Assembly (NCBI GenBank): GCA_946886565.1
Contig: CAMPIX010000012.1
Span: 1-64,000 of the forward strand
Length of the DNA stretch: 64,000 nucleotides
DNA from: an uncultured Altererythrobacter sp.
Lineage (GTDB): Bacteria > Pseudomonadota > Alphaproteobacteria > Sphingomonadales > Sphingomonadaceae
Direction of reading: 5' to 3'
This document shows, one piece after another, positions 44,366-53,530 of the stretch (position 1 is the first letter of the stretch; the number at the start of each line of letters is the position of its first letter). The notes under the pieces are model-generated. The model was not told where the DNA came from. It worked only from the letters and a program-made list of their open reading frames with translations, and ran no database searches. Made by a program: the position numbers and the translations under genes.

Positions 44366-47035
44366 TCACTCGCCGAAAGTGCGCTGCCACCAGCCGCGGC
44401 GCGGCGAACCGGACTTCGCGTCGTCGGCGTCGTTGGCCGGAGTGGCGGGTTCTGCCGCTTCGGCCTGAACCGGCTTTTCGGCTGCCGGCTCATCCTTCTT
44501 CTTGCGCCGGGTCCGCTTGGGCTTCTCGGCCGGTGCTTCGGCTTCTTTGGGGGCCTCGGCTTCGGGCAGGGTGTCGGGCGCAGGTTCTTCCGCCTTCTTG
44601 CGGCGCGTGCGGCGCTTGGGCTTGGTTTCTTCCGCGACGGGTTCGGGTTCGGCCGACGCCGATGCTTCCTCGGCAACGGGCTCGTCCGCTTTCTTGCGGC
44701 GGGTCCGCTTCTTCGGCTTGGGTGCTTCCTCGGCGGTTTCGGCAGCGTCCTCGGGGCCCGCGACGACCGGCATGTCGGCCTCTACGTGCTCGGCGACCTG
44801 CTCGAGCGGCTCCCCGGCGTCGGCGTTCCCGGCATCCTGCTCGTCGGCGGGACGGTCGTCGCGGTCCTTGCCGCCACGCCGGCGACGCCCACCGCGGCGG
44901 CGGCGCTTCTTGGGCTTGCCTTCGTCGTCGGAACGCTCGGGGCGCTCGGGACGCGAGCCTTCGTCGCGATCGGAACTTTCGTCCTCCGAACCCTCGGCAT
45001 CGCTTTCGCTGTCCTCGCTGCGGCGCTTGTTGCGGCCGCGGCCGCCGCGCCGGCGGCGCTTCTTGCCGCGGTCCGAATCCTCGCGCTCGTCGTCGCGATC
45101 CGCTTCGTCCTCGGTCTCGTCGACTTCGGGCTCGTCGTCCTCGTCCTCGTCGACGATCGGCTCGAACTTGGGCGCTTCGGTCGGGCGCGGGCCGGAGCTC
45201 GCGACGCTCATCTTGGCGCCTTCCTCCTCGCCCTCCGGCACGACCTCGACGTTGACGCCGTAGCGCTCCTCGATCTCGACGAGGTCGTGGCGCTTGGCGT
45301 TGAGCAGATAGACCGCCGCCTCGGTGCTCGCGGCGAGGGTGATCACGGTGCCCTTGCCCTTGGCCGCCTCGTCCTCGATCAGGCGCAGCGCTGAGAGGCC
45401 CGCGCTCGATGCGGTCCGGACGAGGCCGGTGCCGTCGCAATGCGGGCAGTCGCGGGTGGTCGCCTCGAGCACGCCGGTGCGCAGACGCTGGCGGCTCATC
45501 TCCATCAGGCCGAAGCCCGAGATGCGGCCGACCTGGATGCGCGCGCGGTCGTTCTTGAGCGCGTCCTTCATCGCGCGCTCGACCTTACGGATGTTGGAGT
45601 TGTACTCCATGTCGATGAAGTCGATCACGACGAGGCCTGCCATGTCGCGCAGGCGCAGCTGGCGGGCGATTTCGCGCGCGGCCTCGAGATTGGTCGAGAG
45701 CGCGGTCTGCTCGATCCCGTGTTCCTTGGTCGACCGGCCCGAGTTGATGTCGATCGACACCAGCGCTTCGGTCGGATTGATGACGAGGTAGCCGCCGCTC
45801 TTGAGCTGGACCACCGGATCGTACATCGCGCGCAGCTGGTCCTCGGCGCCGTAACGCTGGAACAGCGGCACCGGGTCCGAATAGGCCTTCACCCGGCGCG
45901 CGTGGCTGGGCATCAGCAGCTTCATGAACGCCTTGGCCGAGCGGTAGCCTTCCTCGCCCTCGACCACGACTTCTTCGATCTCGCGGTTGTAGACGTCGCG
46001 GATCGCGCGCTTGATCAGTTCGCTGTCCGAGTGGATCAGCGCGGGCGCGGAAGAGGCGAGGGTGTTCTCGCGGATTTCGTCCCACAGGCGCGCGAGATAG
46101 TCGAAATCGCGCTTGATCTCGGTCTTGTTGCGCTGGAGCCCGGCGGTGCGGACGATCAGGCCCATCGACTTGGGCAGCTTGAGATCGCCGACGATCGACT
46201 TCAGGCGCTTGCGGTCGCTCGCGCTCGAGATCTTGCGGCTGATGCCGCCGCCGTGGCTGCTGTTCGGCATCAGCACGGTGTAGCGGCCGGCGAGGCTGAG
46301 GTAGCTGGTGAGCGCCGCGCCCTTGTTGCCGCGCTCTTCCTTCACGACCTGGACGAGCAGCACCTGGCGGCGCTGGATCACGTCCTGGATCTTGTAGCGG
46401 CGGCGCAGTGCCTGGCGGCGGGCGCGAACCTCGTCGACTTCCTTGGCCCGCGAACGACCCTTGCCCTGCCGGCGGCCGCGGCCCTGGCGGCCACGGCGTG
46501 AATCGCCGGAACTGTCGTTGTCGCTGTCGTCGTTCTCGTCGTCGCCGTCGTCCTCGTCGCCGTTGGCGAGCTGGCCTTCCTCGATCGTGGAGACCCTGTC
46601 CTTCTCCGAGGTGTCGATTTCCTCGACCCCGTCCTCGGCGAATTCCTCGACCAGCGATTCGCCGGTTTCATCGTCGGCGTCGTATTCGTCGCCCGGCAGT
46701 TCACCGCGCTCTTCCTCTTCGGCGCGCAGCCGCGCCTCTTCCTCGGCGGCCTCGGCCTCCTCGGCGAGCAGCTGTTCGCGGTCTTCCTTGGGGATCTGGT
46801 AGTAATCGGGATGGATCTCGCTGAACGCGAGGAAGCCGTGCCGGTTGCCGCCGAAATCGACGAATGCGGCCTGGAGGCTCGGTTCTACCCTGGTGACTTT
46901 GGCGAGATAGATATTGCCCTTGATCTGCTTGTGTTCGGCAGATTCGAAGTCAAATTCCTCGATCCGGTTGCCTTTGAGCACCGCCACCCGTGTTTCTTCC
47001 GGGTGGCGCGCATCGATAAGCATGCGCGTTGCCAT
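44366..47035 (-). CDS. rne: Ribonuclease E
   Basis: 889 residues. The N-terminal catalytic half has an S1 domain interrupted by a long acidic and then basic insertion (about 88-205) typical of alphaproteobacteria, and the 5'-sensor/DNase I-like domain. Magnesium ligands are D429 (LVSIDINSG) and D472 (LVVIDFIDME). The zinc-link is CPHC at 530-533. The last 300 residues are low-complexity acidic/basic repeats with KRTRRKK-type clusters, the RNA-binding scaffold for a degradosome. ATG 47035 follows GGAGA by eight bases. Confidence 0.96.
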   Translation of the reverse strand: MATRMLIDARHPEETRVAVLKGNRIEEFDFESAEHKQIKGNIYLAKVTRVEPSLQAAFVDFGGNRHGFLAFSEIHPDYYQIPKEDREQLLAEEAEAAEEEARLRAEEEERGELPGDEYDADDETGESLVEEFAEDGVEEIDTSEKDRVSTIEEGQLANGDEDDGDDENDDSDNDSSGDSRRGRQGRGRRQGKGRSRAKEVDEVRARRQALRRRYKIQDVIQRRQVLLVQVVKEERGNKGAALTSYLSLAGRYTVLMPNSSHGGGISRKISSASDRKRLKSIVGDLKLPKSMGLIVRTAGLQRNKTEIKRDFDYLARLWDEIRENTLASSAPALIHSDSELIKRAIRDVYNREIEEVVVEGEEGYRSAKAFMKLLMPSHARRVKAYSDPVPLFQRYGAEDQLRAMYDPVVQLKSGGYLVINPTEALVSIDINSGRSTKEHGIEQTALSTNLEAAREIARQLRLRDMAGLVVIDFIDMEYNSNIRKVERAMKDALKNDRARIQVGRISGFGLMEMSRQRLRTGVLEATTRDCPHCDGTGLVRTASSAGLSALRLIEDEAAKGKGTVITLAASTEAAVYLLNAKRHDLVEIEERYGVNVEVVPEGEEEGAKMSVASSGPRPTEAPKFEPIVDEDEDDEPEVDETEDEADRDDEREDSDRGKKRRRRGGRGRNKRRSEDSESDAEGSEDESSDRDEGSRPERPERSDDEGKPKKRRRRGGRRRRGGKDRDDRPADEQDAGNADAGEPLEQVAEHVEADMPVVAGPEDAAETAEEAPKPKKRTRRKKADEPVAEEASASAEPEPVAEETKPKRRTRRKKAEEPAPDTLPEAEAPKEAEAPAEKPKRTRRKKKDEPAAEKPVQAEAAEPATPANDADDAKSGSPRRGWWQRTFGE

Positions 47036-47474
47036 TCAATATTCTCCATGCGCGTCCGGGTGGGCTGGCGCCCGCCGGAATGATGCGCGCAAATGTGTGG
47101 GAGCCGCAGACCGCGTGGCGGACGGCGGCAGTGTCGGTCCGGTCGCGGCGGGATGTCCCGCAGCGCCGGAATGATGTGTCTGCAATCATGCGAGTGCGCC
47201 TGTGTCGCGCCGCCCGGTCCGCCCATGCCGCGACGCGTGCCGGGAGGGCGGCGTCGTGAGGGTCGGGGAGAGGCTTCTCATGACTTGCATCAACCTGTGT
47301 GAACGAGGCCGGGAAGGGATTCCCGCGCCTGCCGATCGTTCCCGCCGGCCCCGGCACTGCGTGCCAAGGACCTCTGCGGCGGGCCGGATTCCGGCGTCCA
47401 TTGGCTAGCACCGTGGGTTCGCTTCGGCAACCTTGTTGCGCAATGCCGCCGCAACACCGTAACACGGCGGAGAA
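47036..47474. promoter_or_regulatory. Divergent leader region between rne and the amidase gene
   Basis: 439 bases without a convincing gene. It must hold the promoters of both divergent genes and a long rne 5' leader. A gcggga/tcccgc hairpin lies at 47148-47161, and the block gccggaatgatg occurs twice (about 47074-47086 and 47165-47176). E. coli RNase E controls its own mRNA through leader hairpins. A similar role here is only a suggestion. I could not place promoter boxes. Confidence 0.4.
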
Positions 47475-48344
47475 ATGTCCGTGCGGCTCCAGATATGGCT
47501 GATCTTTCTCGCCCCGCTGGCGCTGCTCGGCGCGTTGTACGTGCTGGGACTGACGATTCCCATTCCACATATGGGCCGCGACTATGTGGTGCGGCTGCCA
47601 CTGCCCGAGGCCGGCAATCCGGTCGACCTGCCGGCGATTCACGGGCCGGAGAACCGTGCTCGCCCGCTGGTAGTGATCGATGCCGGGCACGGAGGCAAGG
47701 ACCCGGGCGCGAGCGTCGAGGGCTTTCGCGAGAAGGACATCGCGCTCGGGCTCGCGCTCGCACTCCGCGACCGACTGGTCGAGGAGGGCGGCATCCGGGT
47801 GGCGCTGACCCGCGAGGACGACAGATTTCTTGTACTCGAGGAGCGGCCCGAGATCGCGCGGCGGATGGGCGCCGACCTGTTCGTTTCCATCCACGCCGAT
47901 TCCGCGGGCGAGGAAAGCGAGGCGAGCGGGGCGAGCATCTATACGCTGTCGGCCAGAGCCTCGAGCCAGGCTGCGGCGCGCTTCGCCGCGCGCGAGAACA
48001 ACGCCGATCGCCTGAACGGCGTGGCGATCGAAGGGCAGAGCGAGGCCGTCAGCGCGATCCTCGTCGAGCTGTCGCAGCGCCGCGTGCAGGAAGCCTCGGC
48101 CGAGTTCGCGAGCCTGATCGTGCGCGAGGGGGAGGGCACGCTGGTGTTCCATCCGCAGGAACGCCGCTCGGCCGCGCTCGCCGTCCTGCGCGCGCCAGAC
48201 GTGCCCGCGGTGCTGTACGAATCCGGGTTCATCACCAATCCCGAGGACGCTGCGCGGCTGACCACCGAGGAAGGCCGCGAGCGCTTCGCCGAAGTCATGG
48301 CGCGGGCGATCCGCATCTACTTTGCCCGGCAGGCGGGTAGCTGA
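47475..48344 (+). CDS. N-acetylmuramoyl-L-alanine amidase
   Basis: 289 residues. An N-terminal hydrophobic signal/anchor (LQIWLIFLAPLALLGALYVLGL) leads to an Amidase_3 domain with zinc ligands in VIDAGHGGKDPGASVEGFREKD, in SIHADS and in the VLYESGFITNPEDA glutamate. It cuts peptide stems from peptidoglycan in the periplasm, as AmiA/B/C do in daughter-cell separation. A ggcggag site precedes ATG 47475. The mrcA-like gene follows 78 bases on. Confidence 0.93.
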   Translation: MSVRLQIWLIFLAPLALLGALYVLGLTIPIPHMGRDYVVRLPLPEAGNPVDLPAIHGPENRARPLVVIDAGHGGKDPGASVEGFREKDIALGLALALRDRLVEEGGIRVALTREDDRFLVLEERPEIARRMGADLFVSIHADSAGEESEASGASIYTLSARASSQAAARFAARENNADRLNGVAIEGQSEAVSAILVELSQRRVQEASAEFASLIVREGEGTLVFHPQERRSAALAVLRAPDVPAVLYESGFITNPEDAARLTTEEGRERFAEVMARAIRIYFARQAGS

Positions 48345-48422
48345 CCGCCGATTGAGTACGAACCCGCATTGCAATCGTTATGGCGCGAGTCAGAAAGCGC
48401 GTGCTAGGGGCCCTAACCAATC

Positions 48423-50936
48423 ATGGCCGAACAGTCCCACACCGAATACTTCCGCTACCGCATCCGCCGCGACGCGTCGGGGGCGCTCAACTGGTTCCGG
48501 GAGAACTGGCGCGAGAAGCGCTGGTTTCGCTGGCTCACGATCCTGCTCGGCGCGTTTCTCGCGCTGTGGATCGTGGTCTGGGCACTGCTCGCGCGCGACC
48601 TGCCCGATGCCGACATGCTGCTCGAATACGAGCCGCCGCTGCCGACGATGGTTCGCGGGATCGACGGCGAGATCGTCTATTCCTACGCACGCGAGCGGCG
48701 GGTCCAGTTGCAATACGCGGACTTCCCGCAGCAGCTGATCGAGGCCTATCTCGCGGCCGAGGACAAGACCTTCTTCACCCACGGCGGGATCGACATGGGC
48801 GGGCTCGCGGGGGCGGTCATCGACTATGTCAGCAAGCTCGGATCGGGCGAGCGCGCGGTCGGCGGCTCGACCATCACCCAGCAGGTGGCGAAGAACATCC
48901 TGCTGTCGAACGAATATTCGATCACCCGCAAGCTCAAGGAAATGATCCTCGCGCGCCGGATCGAGGACGCGCTGACCAAGCAGCAGATCCTCGAGCTCTA
49001 TCTCAACGAGATCCCGCTCGGCCGCCGCAGCTTCGGCGTGCAGGCGGCTGCGCGCGCCTATTTCGACAAGGACGTCGGCGATCTCGAGCTGCACGAGATG
49101 GCGTTCCTCGCGATTCTGCCCAAGGCGCCCGAGCGCTACAGTCGCAAGAAACACGAGGATCTGGCGATCGAGCGGCGCAATTTCGTTCTCGATCAGATGG
49201 TCGAGAACGAGTTCGTAACCGCGGCCGCGGCGGCCGAGGCCAAGGCCAAGCCGCTCGGGCTCAAGCCGATGAGCGCGCAATATACCACCGCCGACGCCGG
49301 CTATTTCTTCGAGGAGGTGCGCCGCAACCTGATCGAGAAGTTCGGCGAGACGGCGGAAGACGGCAAGAACAGCGTCTATGCCGGCGGGCTGTGGGTTCGC
49401 ACTTCGCTCGACCCCGAGCTGCAGTCGGCTGCGCGCGACTCGTTGCGCGACGGCATGATGCGCTACCACGGCAATCGCGGCTGGCCCGGCCCGGTCGCGA
49501 CGCTCAATCCCGACAACGGCGATCTGATCCAGCAACTGGATTCCTCGAACCTCGGCATCAACTATCGCGACTGGGAGATCGGCGTCGTCACCGAACGCAG
49601 CGGTTCGTCCGCGACGATCGGCATGACCGGCGGCGAGACATACCCTCTGACCGGCTTCCCCGACGCGGTGAAGGTGGGCGACGTGGTCGCGGTCGAGCAG
49701 GCCGGCAACGGCTATCGCCTGCGCTCCGTGCCGGAGGTTTCGGGCGGCTTCCTGGCGATGGCGCCGCTTACCGGCCGCGTGCTCGCGATGCAGGGCGGGT
49801 TCGACAGCCGGTTGAGCGATTTCAACCGCGCGACGCAAGCCGACCGGCAGCCCGGCTCGACGATCAAGCCGTTCGTCTACGCCGCCGGGCTCGAGAGCGG
49901 CATGACGCCGGCGACGCAAGTGCCCGACCAGACGTTCTGCTATTACCAAGGCGCGGCGCTGGGCGAGAAGTGCTTCCGCAACTTCGGCGGCGGGGGCGGT
50001 GGGGTCCACACGATGCGCTGGGGGCTCGAGCAGAGCCGCAACCTGATGACGGTCCACGTCGCGATGGACGCGGGGATGCCAAACGTCATCAAGACTTTCG
50101 AACGGGTCGGTATCGGCAGCTACGAACCCTACCCGGCATTCGCGCTCGGCGCCGGCGACACCACCGTGCTCAAGATGGTCAACGCCTATGCCGCGCTCGC
50201 CAATCACGGGCGGCAGAACAATCCGACGCTGATCGACTACGTCCAGGACCGCCACGGCAACGTGATCTGGCGCGCCGACACCCGCGACTGCACCGGCTGC
50301 AACATGCCCGAATGGGACGGCAAGCCGATGCCGCGGCTCGGCCTCAGCGGCAAGCAGGTGATGGACCCGCGCACCGCCTATCAGGTGCTCCACATGCTGC
50401 GCGGCGTGGTGACGCGTGGCACCGCGGTGCGGCTGCGTAGCCTCGACCTGCCGCTGTTCGGCAAGACCGGCACGACCACCGGCCCGACCAACGCCTGGTT
50501 CGTCGGCGGCTCGCCCGATATCGTCGCGGGCATGTACCTCGGTTTCGACCAGCCGCGCCCGATGGGCGGCTGGGTTCAGGGCGGCAACACCGCAGCCCCG
50601 ATAATGAAGGACTTCGTCGAACAGACGCGCGAGCATTGGTCGGACGAGCCGTTCGTCGCACCCGCGGGGATACGCATGGTGCGGATCGACCGCCGCTCGG
50701 GCAAGCGCGTGTTCGACGGGTGGCCGAGCGGCGAGCCCACGGCCGCGATCATCTGGGAGGCATTCAAGCCCGACACCGAACCGCCGCGCCGCACCCGCGC
50801 CGACGCGATCGAGGCCAAGCGGCGCGAGTTCCTCGAGCTGATCCGCGCGGGGCAACGCGCCCGGCAGGAGGCACGGTTCGAGGAAGCCTATGGCCAGCCG
50901 TCGGACTTCGTCGAGGATCAGGGCGGAATTTACTGA
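48423..50936 (+). CDS. Penicillin-binding protein 1A
   Basis: 837 residues, class A. One span near 37-57 anchors it. The glycosyltransferase domain (GT51) has its glutamate E113 in AAEDKTFFTHGGID and the GGSTITQQVAKN block. An OB-like insertion follows. The transpeptidase domain has S479-T-I-K482 (RQPGSTIKPF), the QSRN serine-asparagine motif and K681-T-G (FGKTGTTTG). It polymerises and cross-links peptidoglycan at the inner membrane. The C-terminal 60 residues are charged. Confidence 0.96.
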   Translation: MAEQSHTEYFRYRIRRDASGALNWFRENWREKRWFRWLTILLGAFLALWIVVWALLARDLPDADMLLEYEPPLPTMVRGIDGEIVYSYARERRVQLQYADFPQQLIEAYLAAEDKTFFTHGGIDMGGLAGAVIDYVSKLGSGERAVGGSTITQQVAKNILLSNEYSITRKLKEMILARRIEDALTKQQILELYLNEIPLGRRSFGVQAAARAYFDKDVGDLELHEMAFLAILPKAPERYSRKKHEDLAIERRNFVLDQMVENEFVTAAAAAEAKAKPLGLKPMSAQYTTADAGYFFEEVRRNLIEKFGETAEDGKNSVYAGGLWVRTSLDPELQSAARDSLRDGMMRYHGNRGWPGPVATLNPDNGDLIQQLDSSNLGINYRDWEIGVVTERSGSSATIGMTGGETYPLTGFPDAVKVGDVVAVEQAGNGYRLRSVPEVSGGFLAMAPLTGRVLAMQGGFDSRLSDFNRATQADRQPGSTIKPFVYAAGLESGMTPATQVPDQTFCYYQGAALGEKCFRNFGGGGGGVHTMRWGLEQSRNLMTVHVAMDAGMPNVIKTFERVGIGSYEPYPAFALGAGDTTVLKMVNAYAALANHGRQNNPTLIDYVQDRHGNVIWRADTRDCTGCNMPEWDGKPMPRLGLSGKQVMDPRTAYQVLHMLRGVVTRGTAVRLRSLDLPLFGKTGTTTGPTNAWFVGGSPDIVAGMYLGFDQPRPMGGWVQGGNTAAPIMKDFVEQTREHWSDEPFVAPAGIRMVRIDRRSGKRVFDGWPSGEPTAAIIWEAFKPDTEPPRRTRADAIEAKRREFLELIRAGQRARQEARFEEAYGQPSDFVEDQGGIY

Positions 50937-50958
50937 CGTCTTTGCAAAGGAGAGAGCG

Positions 50959-51498
50959 ATGAGGAAATTCATGCTGGCTGCCGCGATCGCGGCCCTTGTC
51001 GCCACTCCCGCGGCGGCCGAACTGCCGGTCGGCAGCGAGGCGCCGCTGTTCGCCACGCAGGCCGCGCTCGACGGGAAAGCCTTCGGCTTCAACCTGCGCG
51101 CCGCGCTCGCGAAGGGGCCGGTGGTGCTCTATTTCTACCCCAAGGCGTTCACCAAGGGCTGCACGCTCGAGGCGCGCCAGTTCGCGGAAGCCGCCGACGA
51201 GTTCGCCGCGGCCGGCGCGACGGTGGTCGGCATGTCGAACGACGACATCGACACGCTCAAGCGCTTCTCGACCGAGGAATGCCGCAGCAAGTTCGCGGTC
51301 GGCGCGGCGAATCCGCAGATCGTGAAGGCCTACGACGTGGCGCTGGTGCGCGAGGGCAAGGACACCGGGATGACCGACCGCACGAGCTACGTCATCGACA
51401 GCAGCGGCGAGATCGTGTTCGTCCACTCGGACCTCGACTACCGCGATCACGTCCGCCTGACGCTGGCGGCGGTGCAGAAGCTCAAGAAGGGCGGCTGA
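50959..51498 (+). CDS. Exported peroxiredoxin (AhpC/TSA family)
   Basis: 179 residues. The signal peptide MRKFMLAAAIAALVATPAAA is followed by a thioredoxin-fold peroxiredoxin. The peroxidatic cysteine is C68 in FTKGCTLEARQF and a second cysteine is C108 (EECRSKF), which could form a disulfide. Periplasmic thiol peroxidases of this type reduce peroxides outside the cytosol. ATG 50959 follows an AAGGAG site. Confidence 0.88.
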   Translation: MRKFMLAAAIAALVATPAAAELPVGSEAPLFATQAALDGKAFGFNLRAALAKGPVVLYFYPKAFTKGCTLEARQFAEAADEFAAAGATVVGMSNDDIDTLKRFSTEECRSKFAVGAANPQIVKAYDVALVREGKDTGMTDRTSYVIDSSGEIVFVHSDLDYRDHVRLTLAAVQKLKKGG

Positions 51499-51576
51499 GG
51501 GTCAGCTTCCCCTCCCTTTCGCGATCCGCATTGCTCGTCTAAGCGGGCCGCCAATTCCTGATTGGAGAATGACGTC

Positions 51577-52704
51577 ATGCGTGCCGAAGGGCAGGCCCAT
51601 ATCGACCGTATCGACGCCGCGCTCGCGCTGGTGCGCCAGTCGCTCGACTGGGAGCGCGCGCTGCGCCGGCTCGACGAGCTCAACGCGCGCGTGCAGGACC
51701 CCACGCTGTGGGACGATCCCAAGGAAGCGCAGGCGATCACCCGCGAGCAGAAGCGGCTCGAGGATGCGGTCCACACGGTGCGGGAGATCGAGAGCGAGAA
51801 GAACGACGCGATCGAGTTCGTCGAGATGGGCGAGGCCGAAGGCGACGACGAGATCGTCTCCGACGGGCTTTCCAGCCTCGAGAAGCTCGCCGCGCGCGCC
51901 GATGCCGACAAGGTCCAGGCGCTGCTCGCAGGCGAGGCCGACGCGAACGACACCTTCCTCGAAATTCATGCGGGCGCGGGTGGGACCGAGAGCCAGGACT
52001 GGGCCGAGATGCTGCTGCGGATGTACGCACGCTGGGCCGAGCGCAAGGGCTTCAAGGTCGAGACGGTCGAGTACCAGGCGGGCGAGCAAGCCGGGATCAA
52101 GTCTGCCACGCTCCAGCTCAAGGGCGAGAACGCCTACGGCTACGCCAAGACCGAGAGCGGGGTCCATCGGCTGGTGCGGATCAGCCCCTACGACAGCGCC
52201 GCGCGGCGGCACACGAGCTTCAGCTCGGTATGGGTCTATCCGGTGATCGACGACAACATCGCGATCGAGATCAACCCGGCCGATCTCAAGATCGACACCT
52301 ACCGCGCGAGCGGCGCGGGCGGGCAGCACGTCAACACCACCGATTCCGCTGTGCGCATCACCCACGTTCCGAGCGGGATCGTGGTCGCGAGCCAGAACGA
52401 CCGCAGCCAGCACAAGAACCGCGACACCGCGATGGACATGCTGCGCGCGCGGCTGTATGAAGAGGAACTGCGCAAGCGCGAGGAAGCCGCCAGCGCCGAG
52501 CATGCGAGCAAGAGCGATATCGGCTGGGGCCACCAGATCCGCAGCTACGTCCTCCAGCCCTACCAGATGGTCAAGGACCTGCGCACCGGCGTGACCTCGA
52601 CCTCGCCCGACGACGTGCTCGACGGCGCGCTCGATCCGTTCATCTCCGCCGCGCTCGCGCAGCGGGTGACGGGCGAAGCGGTCGAGATCGAAGACGTCGA
52701 ATAG
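51577..52704 (+). CDS. prfB: Peptide chain release factor 2
   Basis: 375 residues. The GGQ motif is at G248-G249-Q250 in [14 protein letters not shown]. The stop-codon reading tripeptide is S203-P204-Y205 ([15 protein letters not shown]), where E. coli has SPF. The N-terminal helical bundle is present. No in-frame UGA occurs early in the gene, so the programmed +1 frameshift of E. coli prfB is absent. Start ATG 51577 with a GGAGA site eight bases upstream; TTG 51562 would add five residues. Confidence 0.95.
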   Translation: MRAEGQAHIDRIDAALALVRQSLDWERALRRLDELNARVQDPTLWDDPKEAQAITREQKRLEDAVHTVREIESEKNDAIEFVEMGEAEGDDEIVSDGLSSLEKLAARADADKVQALLAGEADANDTFLEIHAGAGGTESQDWAEMLLRMYARWAERKGFKVETVEYQAGEQAGIKSATLQLKGENAYGYAKTESGVHRLVRISPYDSAARRHTSFSSVWVYPVIDDNIAIEINPADLKIDTYRASGAGGQHVNTTDSAVRITHVPSGIVVASQNDRSQHKNRDTAMDMLRARLYEEELRKREEAASAEHASKSDIGWGHQIRSYVLQPYQMVKDLRTGVTSTSPDDVLDGALDPFISAALAQRVTGEAVEIEDVE

Positions 52705-52763
52705 CGCCGGGGCCGAAGGTTTTGCCAGTCCGGGCGCTTCCCGCTAGGGGGCGGCAACGAACG

Positions 52764-53504
52764 ATGAAATCGATCCATTTCCTTGCAAGCGCCGCCCTGG
52801 CGCTGGGTCTCGCGGCCTGCGAGCCGGCCGACGACAGCCGGCCGGAAACCGCGCGCGCCTTTCCCGAGCCAGACCGTCCGGTCTCGGAACTGGGCTCCAA
52901 CCAGTTCTCGACCGAGACCGAGCGGGACAGCGTGGGCGAGGCCCAGAAGGTGATGGACCTCGCCGAGATCGAGCCGGGGATGAGCGTAGCCGATATCGGC
53001 GCGGGCGAGGGGTACTACACGGTGCGCCTGGCCGAGCGTGTCGGTGAGGATGGGCGGGTACTGGCGCAGGATATCGACCGCGAGGCTCTGGATCGGCTCG
53101 CGCGGCGGGTCGAGCGCGAGCGGCTGGAAAACGTCTCGATCAAGCTGGGCGAGGCCGACGATCCGATGCTGCCCGAAAACAGCTTCGACCGCGTGTTCAT
53201 GGTCCACATGTACCACGAGATCAGCGAACCCTACGCGTTCCTCTGGCGGCTCTGGCCGGCGCTGCGCGAAGGCGGGCGGGTGATCGTGGTCGACGTCGAC
53301 CGCCCGACCGACCAGCACGGGATCGATCCGGTGCTGCTGAGCTGCGAGTTCCAGCAGGTCGGCTTCGAGCTCGACAGCTTCAAGGATGCGCCCGAGCTGG
53401 CCGGGTACTATGCACAGTTCAAGCGGGCGGCTAAGAGGCCGGAACCCGAAGACATCGTACCGTGCCGGGGCGCACAGGACGAGGATGGCAACGCGGTTCC
53501 ATAG
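52764..53504 (+). CDS. SAM-dependent methyltransferase with lipoprotein signal
   Basis: 246 residues. The N-terminus IHFLASAALALGLAACEPADD is a lipoprotein signal with lipobox LAAC, so the protein is predicted to be attached to a membrane on the periplasmic side. A class I methyltransferase fold follows: MSVADIGAGEGYYTVRLAERVG (SAM motif I), ILPENSFDRVFMVHMYHEI and REGGRVIVVDVDRP. S-adenosylmethionine is not known to be free in the periplasm, so the signal is puzzling. No partner gene is obvious. Confidence 0.8.
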   Translation: MKSIHFLASAALALGLAACEPADDSRPETARAFPEPDRPVSELGSNQFSTETERDSVGEAQKVMDLAEIEPGMSVADIGAGEGYYTVRLAERVGEDGRVLAQDIDREALDRLARRVERERLENVSIKLGEADDPMLPENSFDRVFMVHMYHEISEPYAFLWRLWPALREGGRVIVVDVDRPTDQHGIDPVLLSCEFQQVGFELDSFKDAPELAGYYAQFKRAAKRPEPEDIVPCRGAQDEDGNAVP

Positions 53505-53530
53505 TCCGCGTCAAAGGAAACCTGATTAGA

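Noticed and set aside
47036..47474. Short frames in the rne leader as genes
   Set aside because: Low-complexity, no ribosome site, no motif; overlapping frames of similar length on both strands.
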